From: Paraburkholderia sp.
GTDB lineage: Bacteria > Pseudomonadota > Gammaproteobacteria > Burkholderiales > Burkholderiaceae
NCBI RefSeq assembly: GCF_028283785.1
Contig: NZ_JAPWKB010000019.1
Coordinates: 950,001-1,014,000, forward strand
Length of the DNA stretch: 64,000 nucleotides
Direction: 5' to 3'
Positions 17,540 to 27,261 of the stretch are shown piece by piece (within the stretch, counting starts at the first letter, position 1; each line of letters starts with the position of its first letter). The position numbers were made by a program, and so were the translations under genes. The notes under the pieces are model-generated. The model did no database searches, was not told the origin of the DNA, and worked only from the letters and a program-made list of their open reading frames with translations.

Positions 17540-18880
17540 TCAGTAACCGGATGGCGCGCCGCTCGAAGCCGGCGCGTCGCCGTTTACGGGCGGGCTGTTC
17601 GGCATGTCCTGTTGCGACGGCGCAGGCGGTGTCGGCAAGATCGGCGGCAATTCGGAAGCCGGACTCAGGTTCGGCACTTCCGGCATCGCAGGCGCGGAGC
17701 CGGGCAGTTCCCGCGACGGCTGCGGCAGCATCGGCGGCAGCGGCACATTCTTCGGCACATCGTGCACACTCACCCGGAATGGCGGACGTCGCGCCAGATC
17801 CACATCAATCTGAATCCATTGGCTCAGGCGCTCATGCGGCGCCAACGCGATTCGCGTCAGATTCGTCACCACAGCACCTTTGTCATTGCGTAGCGGCTGA
17901 TCGATCAGAAAGCCTTTCGGCGCGTGATCGTCGTCGCAATGAATTAGCACTACCGGTCCGTGGAAAATCTCCGCGACCTTCACCATCGTGCGTTTCAATT
18001 CCAGATAGCCATCCCGACGCGTATTGCGCCCGAAGCGCAACCACGCGAAGCGTTCCGGCCGCTCATAGCGTTCTGGATCGGGATCGCCTTGCATGAAAAT
18101 CACGAGCGCCCGCGCGTCGCGGCGTTTCGCATATTCGGCGGCGTGTTCGAGCCAGAACGCGTTGGCGATGACCCGGTCCTCGAACTCGCCGTTGCGTCCG
18201 CCCGCGCTTAGATAATGGTTGTTCGGGCCTGGCGCGTTCAAACCCACGAAGACTGTGTCGTCGGATTGCCAGCGGACGTTTTCCCGATATTGATGAAAAC
18301 GTGCGACTTCGCTTTCGCGCGTCAGGTTGACGGTTGTCAGGCCGAGTGACGTGGGATCGGAGAATAGCGTCTGACGCAGCAGATCGAGGCGTTCCACGGG
18401 ATCGAACGAGCCGGCTTCGGTGCTGCCGCAATCGGTCCAGTCGTGTTGGCCCGGCACGAACACGAGCGGTACGCGCGACGTGTCGAGCACCACGTGACGT
18501 CGTTCGTAAAGTGAATCCCGGCACGCTTCTTTGGCGCCTTTCAGGTTGCCGTCGTAGACGATGAACGACAGATCGCGCTCGCGACCGATCGCATCGATCA
18601 GGCGTTGGGTCGGCGCTTCGTCGCCGCTGCCCGTCATCGTGCCGGCGATGACCGCGAAGCTGTAACGTGGCGCGGCGGCGCGTGCGTCGGGCGTGGACAG
18701 AATGAATAGCGCGAACAGGGCCAGCAGCCATGAAGCCGATGCCGGCCGCGAGATCAGCGAAACGAAACTGCGGGTTGCGCGCGGAATCAGCTGCGCGAAC
18801 GCATCGTCGAATGCGATGCGTCGCGCCGCACGCAAAGCGTGCGGCGCGCGGTGGACATCACGCCGCTCAACGGTCCGCAT
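17540..18880 (-). CDS. Secreted metallophosphatase-like protein, degenerate
   Basis: A 446-residue protein with an N-terminal hydrophobic segment (SWLLALFALFILSTPDARA) that looks like a late signal peptide. The core resembles the calcineurin-like phosphoesterase fold: a beta strand YSFAVIAGT, then FIVYDGNLKG, VPLVFVPGQHDWTD and VVLIHCDDDHAPKG. However the first D-x-H metal motif is replaced by AGT, GD is replaced by DG, and no final GHxH is present, so metal binding is likely impaired or altered. The C-terminal 75 residues are Pro-rich. The start is uncertain: the ATG at 18880 overlaps the mutS stop by 14 bases and implies coupling to mutS. Confidence 0.75.
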   Translation of the reverse strand: MRTVERRDVHRAPHALRAARRIAFDDAFAQLIPRATRSFVSLISRPASASWLLALFALFILSTPDARAAAPRYSFAVIAGTMTGSGDEAPTQRLIDAIGRERDLSFIVYDGNLKGAKEACRDSLYERRHVVLDTSRVPLVFVPGQHDWTDCGSTEAGSFDPVERLDLLRQTLFSDPTSLGLTTVNLTRESEVARFHQYRENVRWQSDDTVFVGLNAPGPNNHYLSAGGRNGEFEDRVIANAFWLEHAAEYAKRRDARALVIFMQGDPDPERYERPERFAWLRFGRNTRRDGYLELKRTMVKVAEIFHGPVVLIHCDDDHAPKGFLIDQPLRNDKGAVVTNLTRIALAPHERLSQWIQIDVDLARRPPFRVSVHDVPKNVPLPPMLPQPSRELPGSAPAMPEVPNLSPASELPPILPTPPAPSQQDMPNSPPVNGDAPASSGAPSGY

Positions 18881-21542
18881 CCGGCGCAACGGCCAGGTCA
18901 TGCAGTTCATACAGCAGGTCGAGCGCATCGCGCGGACGCAGGTCGTTCGGGTCGAGCGCGCGAAGCCGGTCCAGCAGCGTTTGCGTCGAGACCGGCAACG
19001 CGGCGGCGGCCGGTGCATCGTCGTCACGATCTTCGGCGATCAGAACGGGCGCGGCGAACAGGTCGAGTTGCGGCGTAGGCTGTCCCGCCGATTGCTGTTC
19101 GAGATGCGCCAGATGCTTGCGCGCCGCGCGGATCACCGCGGTCGGCACACCGGCGAGTTGCGCGACCTGCAAGCCGTAACTCTGGCTTGCCGGACCTTCG
19201 TCGACCGCGTGCAGGAACACGATGTTGTGGCCATGTTCGACCGCCGACAGATGCACGTTCGCCGCCTGCGCGAATTCGAGCGGCAGTTGCGTCAGCTCGA
19301 AGTAGTGCGTGGCGAACAACGTGTGACACGCGTTGTGCGACAGCAGATGACGGGCGATTGCCCACGCGAGCGCGAGGCCGTCGAAGGTCGAGGTGCCGCG
19401 CCCGATCTCGTCCATCAGCACGAGACTTTGCGGTGTCGCGTCGTTCAGGATCGCGGCGGCTTCCGTCATTTCCACCATAAACGTGGAGCGGCCGCCGGCC
19501 AGGTCGTCGGCGGCGCCGATACGCGTGAAGATGCGGTCGATCGGGCCGAAGGCGGCGCGACGCGCGGGCACGTAACTGCCCACGTAAGCCATCAGCGCAA
19601 TCAGCGCGGTCTGCCGCATGAACGTGGACTTACCGCCCATGTTCGGGCCGGTGATCAGCAATAGCTTGCGCTCGGGATTGAGCACGCAGTCGTTGGCGAT
19701 GAACTGCTCGACCTGCGCTTCGACGACCGGGTGACGCCCCTGTTCGATGTCGATGCCGGCGCTCAAACTGAAGCTCGGCGCGACCCAGTCGAGCGCGCGT
19801 GCACGTTCGGCGAACGCGGTCAGCAGATCGAGTTCGGCGAGCGCGCTGGCGACACGCTGGCAATCGGCGATAAACGGCAACAGCGATTGCAGCAGCGCGT
19901 CGTACAGCGACTTCTCGCGTGCGAGTGCACGTTCCTGCGCGGACAGCGCCTTGTCTTCGAACGTTTTCAGTTCCGGCGTGATGTAGCGCTCGGCGTTTTT
20001 CAGCGTCTGACGACGGCGATAGTCGTCCGGCACCTTGTCGGTTTGACCGCGCGTGACTTCGATATAGAAACCGTGAACCTTGTTGTATTCGACGCGCAGA
20101 TTGTTGATGCCGGTGCGCGCGCGTTCGCGGGTTTCGAGATCGATCAGGAACTGGCCGCAGTTTTCCGAGATGTCGCGAAGTTCGTCGAGATCGGCATCGT
20201 AGCCGCGCGCAATCACGCCGCCGTCGCGGATCATCGCGGCCGGTTCCGGTGCGACCGCGCGTTGCAACAACTCGACGCATGGCGCAGGCGGTTCCAGCGC
20301 CGCGTCGATGCGCGCCAGCGAGTCGGCCGCCGCCGTCACTGCCGCGAGCTGCGTGCGCAATTCGGGCAACGCGATAAACGTATCGCGCAAGCTCGACAGA
20401 TCGCGCGGACGTGCGGACAGCAACGCAAGCCGGCCGGTGATCCGTTCGATGTCGCTGATCTGGCGCAACGCGCTGCGCAATGGTTCGACGCCCGCGCCCG
20501 GCGGCGCGTCGAGCAGTGCGCCGATAGCTTGCTGGCGCGCCTGCGCGATCGATGCATCGCGCGGCGGATGATGCAGCCAGTGACGCAGCAGACGACTGCC
20601 CATCGTCGTGCAACAGGTGTCGAGCAACGAGCAGAGCGTGGGCGACTCGGTACCGCGCAGGGTCTCGGTCAATTCGAGATTGCGACGCGTGGACGGATCG
20701 AGTCCGATGTATTCCGATTCCAACTCGACTTTCAGGCTGCGCACGTGACGCAATTGCTGACCTTGCGTGGCCGCCGCGTAGAGCAGCAGCGCGCCGGCCG
20801 CGCCGCACGCGCTCGACAGCGAGTGCGCGCCGAAACCGTCGAGCCCGGCGACGTCGAGTTGATCGCACAGACGTTGCGTGCCCGACGTCACGTCGAAATG
20901 CCAGACGGGCACGCGTGTCAGCGCGCCGAAACCTACTGGCGGCGTCCACGTGTTCGTATCGGACGGCGTGTCTGCAACGAGGATTTCAGCCGGACGGATG
21001 CGTTCGAGCGCGGTGCCGACCTGGTCGGGCGCGACTTCGGTGAGGCGCAATGCGCCGCTTGCCAGATTCAGCCACGCAAGACCGACATTGGTCGGCACGC
21101 CGCGCCGGTTGTGTCCGACGCACATCGCGAGCAGAAACACGTCGTTCTTGTCGGACAGCAGCGCCGCGTCGGTCAGCGTGCCGGGCGTGACGACGCGTAC
21201 GACCTTGCGTTCGACCGGACCCTTCGACGTGGCCGGATCGCCGATCTGTTCGCAGATCGCGACCGATTCGCCGAGCTTCACGAGCTTCGCCAGATACTGT
21301 TCGCACGCGTGATGCGGAACGCCCGCCATCTTGATCGGCGTGCCCGCCGATGCGCCGCGTTGAGTCAGCGTCAGATCGAGCAGGCGCGCGGCTTTCTCGG
21401 CGTCTTCGAAAAAGAGCTCGTAAAAGTCGCCCATCCGGTAGAACACCAGCGTGTCCGGATGGTCGGCCTTGATGCGCAAAAATTGCTGCATCATCGGCGT
21501 GTGTTGTGCGACGTCGCTAGCCGCTGCGGTAGGGGTGGCCAA
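18867..21542 (-). CDS. mutS: DNA mismatch repair protein MutS
   Basis: MutS recognises mismatches and small loops and recruits MutL. The 891-residue protein carries the mismatch-reading Phe-x-Glu in FYRMGDFYELF near residue 40, the connector and lever domains, Walker A GPNMGGKST at about residue 631, and a Walker B/signature region around LVLMDEIGRGTSTFDGLALAWA. The C-terminal helix-turn-helix and tetramer-forming region end in LRPRDALDLLYELHDL. It is slightly longer than E. coli MutS (853). The phosphatase-like gene follows with a short overlap on the same strand. Confidence 0.97.
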   Translation of the reverse strand: MATPTAAASDVAQHTPMMQQFLRIKADHPDTLVFYRMGDFYELFFEDAEKAARLLDLTLTQRGASAGTPIKMAGVPHHACEQYLAKLVKLGESVAICEQIGDPATSKGPVERKVVRVVTPGTLTDAALLSDKNDVFLLAMCVGHNRRGVPTNVGLAWLNLASGALRLTEVAPDQVGTALERIRPAEILVADTPSDTNTWTPPVGFGALTRVPVWHFDVTSGTQRLCDQLDVAGLDGFGAHSLSSACGAAGALLLYAAATQGQQLRHVRSLKVELESEYIGLDPSTRRNLELTETLRGTESPTLCSLLDTCCTTMGSRLLRHWLHHPPRDASIAQARQQAIGALLDAPPGAGVEPLRSALRQISDIERITGRLALLSARPRDLSSLRDTFIALPELRTQLAAVTAAADSLARIDAALEPPAPCVELLQRAVAPEPAAMIRDGGVIARGYDADLDELRDISENCGQFLIDLETRERARTGINNLRVEYNKVHGFYIEVTRGQTDKVPDDYRRRQTLKNAERYITPELKTFEDKALSAQERALAREKSLYDALLQSLLPFIADCQRVASALAELDLLTAFAERARALDWVAPSFSLSAGIDIEQGRHPVVEAQVEQFIANDCVLNPERKLLLITGPNMGGKSTFMRQTALIALMAYVGSYVPARRAAFGPIDRIFTRIGAADDLAGGRSTFMVEMTEAAAILNDATPQSLVLMDEIGRGTSTFDGLALAWAIARHLLSHNACHTLFATHYFELTQLPLEFAQAANVHLSAVEHGHNIVFLHAVDEGPASQSYGLQVAQLAGVPTAVIRAARKHLAHLEQQSAGQPTPQLDLFAAPVLIAEDRDDDAPAAAALPVSTQTLLDRLRALDPNDLRPRDALDLLYELHDLAVAPDADR

Positions 21543-21693
21543 TTTCAGTGTCTTTCTTGCAAGTACGGTATAGGGCGTGAGTTTAACCCGTCGTGCCGTC
21601 GCGCGAACCTGGCCGGATGGCCGATCTGTTGCGCATCGCGCAGACGGGCGATACTCGAAGGATGTGGCGCTGATTGCGCCGGTTTCCGGGTCA

Positions 21694-22989
21694 TTACTCG
21701 ACCAGCGCGCGCAGATCGACCTGCCGCGCGTTCGCGTCGCTGCGCCGTTTCGCGAGCCACATCATGAAGGTAATGAAGGTGCCGAACACCACGATGATCC
21801 ATTGCACCGGCATCTTCGCGGTGAGCAGCAACGCATACAGGCCGAGCATCAGCAACACGGCGAGGTTCTGGTTGAAATTCTGCACGGCGATCGAATGACC
21901 CGCGGACAGCAGCGTTGCACCGCGATGCTGGAGAACCGCGTTCATCGGCACGATAAAGAAACCCGACAACGCGCCGAGCAGGATCATCATCGGATACGCG
22001 AGCAGGATGTAAATCGGCATGCTCAGCGGACCGATATGAAAGCCGAGTCCGGGCGGAAACAGGTTCTTGTTGTAGAAGGCCATTGCAATCGCCACCGCGC
22101 CGGTGATGATGCCGACCGGCAGCACGCGCAACGAACTGCGCAGCGGAATCCATGCGGCCGCGGCCGTCGCGCCGACTGCAATCCCGAGCCCGGTCACGCC
22201 TTGCATCACCGCCGCTTTCGACAGCGTCAGGCCGAGATTCGCGTCCGCCCACTTGAGCACCAGCAGTTGCAGCGTAACCGCGCCGCCCCACATCAGCGTC
22301 GTGACCCACAGCGCAATCTGCGCAAGCTTGTCGGCCCACAACACGTTGAAGCAGTTCGCGAAATCGCCGATCAGTTTGCCCGGTTCGGTCAGCCGGTTCG
22401 GATAGCGCGCGCCCGTGTCGGGAATGCCGACGTTCAGCGCGGCGGCGATCGCGTAGGTGATCATCACCGCGAGCATCGCGAGATCGGCGGCGGAGTGGAT
22501 CAGCGGCAGATGCGCATGCGACACGTAATGGACCGCGTAATTGCTGATCAGCGCGCCGCCCAGCATCGTGCCGACGATCGTCGACAGCACCGTGGCCGAT
22601 TCGAGCCACGCGTTCGCCTGCACCAGTTTATCGGGCGGCAGAAGCTCGGTGAGAATGCCGTATTTCGCCGGCGAATACGCGGCGGCGCCGAAGCCGACCA
22701 CGGCATACGCGAGCATCGGATGCACGCCGCAGATCATCATCAGGCAGCCGCCGGCTTTCAGCGCATTGGAGACGAACATCACGTGGCGCTTTTGCAGCGC
22801 GTCGGCGAATGCGCCGACAAAAGGCGCGAGCAGCACGTAAGACACGGTAAAGAAGATCTGCAGCAGCGGCGTGATCCACGCGGGCGAACGGATCACCGTC
22901 AGAAGCGCGATGGCGGCGATCAGCAGTGCATTGTCGGCGAGCGACGAGATGAACTGTGCCGCGATGATCGTGTAGAAACCTTTTTTCAT
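21694..22989 (-). CDS. lplT: Lysophospholipid transporter LplT
   Basis: LplT flips lysophospholipids to the inner leaflet for reacylation. The 431-residue protein is a major facilitator with about twelve hydrophobic segments. It begins MKKGFYTIIAAQFISSLADNALLI and shows the MFS loop GAFADALQKRHVMF and PAKYGILTELLPPDKLVQANAWLES, a strongly conserved stretch in LplT. In enterobacteria the gene is beside aas; here no acyltransferase neighbour is seen in the window. It lies 151 bases upstream of mutS on the same strand. Confidence 0.92.
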   Translation of the reverse strand: MKKGFYTIIAAQFISSLADNALLIAAIALLTVIRSPAWITPLLQIFFTVSYVLLAPFVGAFADALQKRHVMFVSNALKAGGCLMMICGVHPMLAYAVVGFGAAAYSPAKYGILTELLPPDKLVQANAWLESATVLSTIVGTMLGGALISNYAVHYVSHAHLPLIHSAADLAMLAVMITYAIAAALNVGIPDTGARYPNRLTEPGKLIGDFANCFNVLWADKLAQIALWVTTLMWGGAVTLQLLVLKWADANLGLTLSKAAVMQGVTGLGIAVGATAAAAWIPLRSSLRVLPVGIITGAVAIAMAFYNKNLFPPGLGFHIGPLSMPIYILLAYPMMILLGALSGFFIVPMNAVLQHRGATLLSAGHSIAVQNFNQNLAVLLMLGLYALLLTAKMPVQWIIVVFGTFITFMMWLAKRRSDANARQVDLRALVE

Positions 22990-23109
22990 TGAGCGGAGCG
23001 GTAATCGTGCACGGGGTCGCGACGTGGGCGGCGAACGCCGCCGCAGCCGAGGCGGGCGGTCTTGCCGTCTTGTAGCATGAAGCTATCCGCGCCGCTGACG
23101 ACACAGACG

Positions 23110-23137
23110 AAAAAGGCGGCCGTAGCCGCCTTTTTTT
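23110..23137 (-). terminator. Intrinsic terminator after suhB
   Basis: GGCGGC (23115-23120) and GCCGCC (23125-23130) form the stem with A5 before and T7 after. On the minus strand it follows suhB and precedes lplT; it could also act on the plus strand. Confidence 0.8.
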
Positions 23138-23214
23138 GTTTCGGAGTGTTAGCGGGCCGTGACCTCGACCCGCTCGCCCGTCAGCCGTTCGTCTGACGGA
23201 TCGGTCCGCGAGGC

Positions 23215-24036
23215 TTAGTCGGCCTTGTTTTCGTCTTTCGCTTTCTGTTTGGTGCGGCTGTAGCGCGACAGGATCGGCACCATCTGTGCGTAGATCTTCG
23301 GATTGCCCGCGACGATTTCGCCGACGTGCAGGAAGTTCGAGTCGCCGGTGTAGTTACCCACCAGACCGCCCGCTTCGGTGATCAGCAGGCTGCCCGCGGC
23401 GACGTCCCACGGATTCAGACCCTGTTCGAAGAAGCCGTCCATGCGGCCGGCCGCGACGTTGGCGAGATCCAGCGCAGCCGCGCCCGGACGACGCAGGCCC
23501 GCGCAGGCTTCGGTCATTTCGGTGAACATGCGCGTGTACGCGCCGAGGCTGTCCTGCTCACGGAACGGGAAGCCCGTGCCGATCAGGCCGTCGGCCAGAC
23601 GGTCGCGCTTCGCGACGCGGATGCGGCGGTCGTTCAGGAACGCGCCGCTGCCGCGCGAGGCGGTGAACAGGTCGTTGCGGGTCGGATCGTAGACGACGGC
23701 CTGCGTGACGACGCCCTTGTGCGCGAGCGCGATGGACACGCAGTAGTACTGGAAGCCGTGGATGAAGTTGGTCGTGCCGTCGAGCGGATCGATGATCCAC
23801 TGGTAATCGGATTCGTTGTCGGACTGGCCCGATTCTTCGGCGAGGATCGCGTGATCCGGATACGCGGTCTTGAGCGTATCGATGATGGCAGCTTCCGCGG
23901 CCTTATCGACTTCCGTCACGAAATCGTTGTGCTGTTTCTTGCTGACCTGGATCAGGTCGAGATCGAGCGACGCGCGATTGATGATCTGCGCGGCGCGGCG
24001 AGCAGCCTTGATGGCGATGTTGAGCATGGGATGCAT
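23215..24036 (-). CDS. suhB: Inositol monophosphatase family protein SuhB
   Basis: A Mg2+-dependent inositol-1-phosphatase fold protein; E. coli SuhB also binds the NusA-RNA polymerase complex during rRNA transcription. The 273 residues contain the metal sites ILAEESG, IDPLDGTTNFIHG and NPWDVAAGSLLITEAGG, all intact. The start at 24036 (MHPMLNIAIKAARRAAQ) has an AAGGA site 8 bases upstream; reading further upstream would add 21 residues of doubtful composition. The C-terminus is Lys/Glu-rich. It is transcribed away from trmJ. Confidence 0.94.
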   Translation of the reverse strand: MHPMLNIAIKAARRAAQIINRASLDLDLIQVSKKQHNDFVTEVDKAAEAAIIDTLKTAYPDHAILAEESGQSDNESDYQWIIDPLDGTTNFIHGFQYYCVSIALAHKGVVTQAVVYDPTRNDLFTASRGSGAFLNDRRIRVAKRDRLADGLIGTGFPFREQDSLGAYTRMFTEMTEACAGLRRPGAAALDLANVAAGRMDGFFEQGLNPWDVAAGSLLITEAGGLVGNYTGDSNFLHVGEIVAGNPKIYAQMVPILSRYSRTKQKAKDENKAD

Positions 24037-24473
24037 GAGGCGGATCCTTGTGCCGGCGCAGCACGGCTGCGTACCGGTATAGCTGAAACGGGGCTGCACC
24101 CACGCATGACGGGGTTCAGCGGACGTTCCGTTGACGAAAGACGAATTGGATAAGAACAGGGCGACCGGCGGACCGGGAGTGACCGGCGCGGCGCGAATAT
24201 TGAGATTTTACCCGAGTCTGGGCACGGCGGCATCGCGAGGTGAGGGCGGCGCGGAGATTTCGGAGGACCGTCCCGGCGTGAGTCGGTCTGACGGTGCGTG
24301 GGTGTGTCCGGACGCGCCTGAACGTGCCCGAGCGCGCGCAAGCGGGCTGGAAAGTCCCCGAATCCGCCCGAAACCCTGGCCGAACGGCCAACCCGGCGTC
24401 TCGCGGCTGGGTTCGTGACCCGGTTGGCGCTACCATACGGGTCTTCGAGTCCTACTTTTGCTGCGAACCCATC
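24037..24473. other. 437-base divergent gap between suhB and trmJ
   Basis: The gap holds the promoters for both divergent genes. I see no convincing -35/-10 pair, no terminator and no plausible small gene; open frames crossing it have no ribosome site and a Pro/Arg-rich composition. Confidence 0.5.
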
Positions 24474-25331
24474 GTGTCCCAACCGCCCGTCACACCGTCA
24501 TCCTCTTTCAGCGCAACCGGCGATGCCGACGCGCACACGCCCGTCGCCGGCGGCTTCACGTCGACGCGCTTCGTGCTGGTCGAGCCGAGTCATCCGGGCA
24601 ATGTCGGCGCTGCGGCGCGCGCGATCAAGACGATGGGCTTCGCGCGGCTGGTGCTGGTGTCGCCGCGCGTACCGAACGTGCAGAACGATCCGGAAGCGAT
24701 CGCAATGGCCAGCGGCGCAGACGATGTGCTCGCGTCCGTGCACGTGGTATCGAGCCTGCAGGATGCGCTCGCGGGCGTGCAGTGGTCGGTGGCGATGACT
24801 GCGCGGATGCGCGAATACGGTCCGCCGCAACTGACGCCACGGGTCGCGGCGGGCGACGCGCGGCAGTATGCGTCGCAGGGAGAAATCGCGCTGGTATTCG
24901 GCAACGAACGCACCGGCCTGTCGAACGAAGACGTCGAACGCTGTAGCGTGCTCGCGCATATTCCGGCGAACCCCGCGTATAGCTCGCTCAATCTCGCGCA
25001 AGCCGTTCAGGTGCTCGCCTATGAATTGCGCACGGCGTTTCTCGATGCCGGCAGCGTCGCGCATGTCGCCGGTCACGCAGATCCCGCCGCGTCGGTCGAG
25101 CCGCCCGCGCCACGCGCGCCGAGCGATGAAATCGAAGGCATGTTCACGCATCTCGAAGACGCGCTGGTCGCGCTCGACTTTCTCGATCGCGACAATCCGA
25201 AGAAACTGATGTCGCGCTTGCGTCGGCTGTTCGCGCGTTCGGGTCTGGAACGCGAAGAGGTGAATATCGTGCGTGGCATCGCCAAACATATTCTGCTGAA
25301 GGTGCGTAGCGGCGACGGTTCGCCGCGCTGA
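24474..25331 (+). CDS. trmJ: tRNA (cytidine/uridine-2'-O-)-methyltransferase TrmJ
   Basis: TrmJ methylates the 2'-O of position 32 in several tRNAs using S-adenosylmethionine. The 285-residue product has the SPOUT knot signatures: FVLVEPSHPGNVGAAARAIKTMG near the start, ALVFGNERTGLSNEDVERC, and IPANPAYSSLNLAQAVQVLAYEL. A C-terminal helical extension of about 80 residues ends in a basic segment, as in E. coli TrmJ. The start is a GTG at 24474, giving a 30-residue Ser/Ala/Pro leader; frames further upstream are implausible. cysE lies 170 bases downstream on the same strand. Confidence 0.9.
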   Translation: MSQPPVTPSSSFSATGDADAHTPVAGGFTSTRFVLVEPSHPGNVGAAARAIKTMGFARLVLVSPRVPNVQNDPEAIAMASGADDVLASVHVVSSLQDALAGVQWSVAMTARMREYGPPQLTPRVAAGDARQYASQGEIALVFGNERTGLSNEDVERCSVLAHIPANPAYSSLNLAQAVQVLAYELRTAFLDAGSVAHVAGHADPAASVEPPAPRAPSDEIEGMFTHLEDALVALDFLDRDNPKKLMSRLRRLFARSGLEREEVNIVRGIAKHILLKVRSGDGSPR

Positions 25332-25501
25332 TTTTCAGGCCGCGCGGACGACCTTGTCGCGCGCGGGGGCTTCCGGCAGCTTCGCCGCAATCGCCCTACA
25401 ATCCCGAAAACGTCATAAGACTCGCTGCCGTTGTGCTAACGGCAGCAGCGTGTCGTGCGCCCGCCGGGCCGCGACGATTTCCCCCTTACAACGCGACTGC
25501 C

Positions 25502-26329
25502 ATGTTCACCCGACTCCGCGAAGACATCGCCACGATCCGCGAGCGCGATCCCGCCGCTCGCAGCGCCTGGGAAGTGCTGACGTGCTATCCGGGCCTGCAC
25601 GCACTGATCCTGCATCGTTTTGCGCACGCCTGCTGGCTCGCGAAGCGCCGCTGGCTCGCGCGCTGCGTGTCGCAATTCGCGCGTTTCCTGACCGGTATCG
25701 AAATCCATCCGGGCGCGACGATGGGGCGGCGCGTGTTTATCGATCACGGCATGGGCGTCGTGATCGGCGAGACGGCGGAAGTCGGTGACGATTGCACGAT
25801 CTATCAGGGCGTGACGCTCGGCGGCACGTCGCTCACGCGCGGTGCGAAGCGCCATCCGACGCTCGAGCGCGGCGTGATCGTCGGGGCCGGGGCGAAAGTG
25901 CTCGGCGGCTTTACGATCGGCGCCGACGCGAAGATCGGCTCGAACGCGGTGGTCGTGAAGCCGGTGCCTGCGGGTGGCACGGCGGTCGGCAATCCGGCGC
26001 GCGTGATCGTCGCGGCAACGGCGGCGCAAGCTGCGCAGGCGGCCGCCGCCCCAGCCGCCGACAAATCCGCGGCGCCGCGCAACGCGTTCTGCGCATACGG
26101 GATCACGCCGAACGCGGACGATCCGATGTCGCTGGCCATCCACGGTCTGATCGATCACGCGGCGACGCAAACGCAGCGCATCGACGAAATCGTCGGCGCG
26201 CTGGAGCGTCTGGGTGCGAGTCTGGAAGCGATGCAAGGTACGGATGCCGCGTTGATCGATTTGCGTCGTCTGTCGGCGGCGCTCGAAGGCACGCCGCAGC
26301 CTGTCGCCGGCGTTGGTCAGAACGCGTGA
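25502..26329 (+). CDS. cysE: Serine O-acetyltransferase CysE
   Basis: CysE makes O-acetylserine from serine and acetyl-CoA, the first step to cysteine. The 275 residues begin with a short helical domain, then a left-handed beta helix of hexapeptide repeats at about residues 65-175 (IEIHPGATMG, FIDHGMGVVIGETAEVGDD, YQGVTLGGTS). This is the short-N-terminus form seen in many non-enteric bacteria. An unusual extension of about 95 residues follows: an Ala-rich linker, then NAFCAYGITP and a helical segment with LIDHAATQTQRIDEIVGALERLG. The start at 25502 places the protein at the usual first residue (MFTRLREDI). Confidence 0.93.
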   Translation: MFTRLREDIATIRERDPAARSAWEVLTCYPGLHALILHRFAHACWLAKRRWLARCVSQFARFLTGIEIHPGATMGRRVFIDHGMGVVIGETAEVGDDCTIYQGVTLGGTSLTRGAKRHPTLERGVIVGAGAKVLGGFTIGADAKIGSNAVVVKPVPAGGTAVGNPARVIVAATAAQAAQAAAAPAADKSAAPRNAFCAYGITPNADDPMSLAIHGLIDHAATQTQRIDEIVGALERLGASLEAMQGTDAALIDLRRLSAALEGTPQPVAGVGQNA

Positions 26330-26333
26330 CGCA

Positions 26334-27140
26334 TCAATCGAGTCGGTACGCGCGAATTCCTTCGGTATCGATGCGCAAGTAGCCGCCGCGCTTTTCACCG
26401 TGCGCGCCGTGGTCCAGATCCCAATCGGGCAGGACCCAGCGCGTGCCGCCCGGCTCGCGATGCTGCGCCGGCCGGTGCGTATGGCCGTGAATCAGCGTGG
26501 TCGTGCCGGTCTTTTTGAACAGCGCGCCGACGCCTTCGGCAGTCACGTCGTATTTCGGCAGCGGCGGACGGGCGCGTCCCGCTTCGCTGTCGGAGCGCAT
26601 CCGTTCGGCCAGCGCCCGCCGCCAACGGTAAGGCCACGCCAGAAACAGCATCTGCGCAAAGCGACTGCGCGCCAGCTTGCGAAACCACTGATAGCCACGA
26701 TCGGCGGTGCATAGCGCGTCACCGTGCGCGAGCGCGATGCGTGTGCCGAAAGCGGTGATCACGAACGGATCGGGCAGCCAGATTGCGCCGGCCGCTTTCA
26801 TGAAGCGCTTGCCCATCAGGAAATCGCGATTGCCGTGCATGATGTAGAGCGCGATGCCGCGTTCCGGCAACGTGTGCATCAGCGCCGCCATGCGTGCGAC
26901 GAACGGTTCGGCGAGCATGTCGTCGCCGATCCAGTATTCGAACAGATCCCCGAGGATAAACACGGAATCCGCCTGTTCGGCCGTGACGCGGACGAAGTGC
27001 TCGAATGCCGCGACCGTGTGCGGGATCGCGTCGCTCAGATGGAGATCCGAGATAAAAAAAAACGGGCGTGCGGCGTGCGGGCGTTTGCCCTCGCCAGGCA
27101 CGCCTGCGGCGACGCTTCGCAGCGGCGTTTCTTGCAGCAT
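26334..27140 (-). CDS. lpxH: UDP-2,3-diacylglucosamine diphosphatase LpxH
   Basis: LpxH cleaves UDP-2,3-diacylglucosamine to lipid X in lipid A synthesis, at the inner face of the inner membrane. The 268 residues contain the complete calcineurin-like metal motifs: DLH at 32-34, GDLFEYWIGDD at about 64-74, GNRD at 103-106, a middle His in ALAHGDALCT, and HGHTHRP near the C-terminus. An N-terminal extension of about 25 residues precedes the first strand. It is convergent with cysE (4 bases apart) and lies 121 bases downstream of ppiB on the same strand. Confidence 0.95.
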   Translation of the reverse strand: MLQETPLRSVAAGVPGEGKRPHAARPFFFISDLHLSDAIPHTVAAFEHFVRVTAEQADSVFILGDLFEYWIGDDMLAEPFVARMAALMHTLPERGIALYIMHGNRDFLMGKRFMKAAGAIWLPDPFVITAFGTRIALAHGDALCTADRGYQWFRKLARSRFAQMLFLAWPYRWRRALAERMRSDSEAGRARPPLPKYDVTAEGVGALFKKTGTTTLIHGHTHRPAQHREPGGTRWVLPDWDLDHGAHGEKRGGYLRIDTEGIRAYRLD

Positions 27141-27261
27141 CGAAGTGTGCCTGAGTGCTGTGGTTAAAACGTTTGACGGACCGCGGGCCGGTGGCGCGGC
27201 GGCATCTACCGCGCAGCGCGACCGGCCCGCATGAATCGCGTCGGACCGACGCGATTCGCCC

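Noticed and set aside
19731..21767. Plus-strand frame of about 680 codons opposite mutS
   Set aside because: It is a shadow of mutS with Arg/Asp-rich composition.
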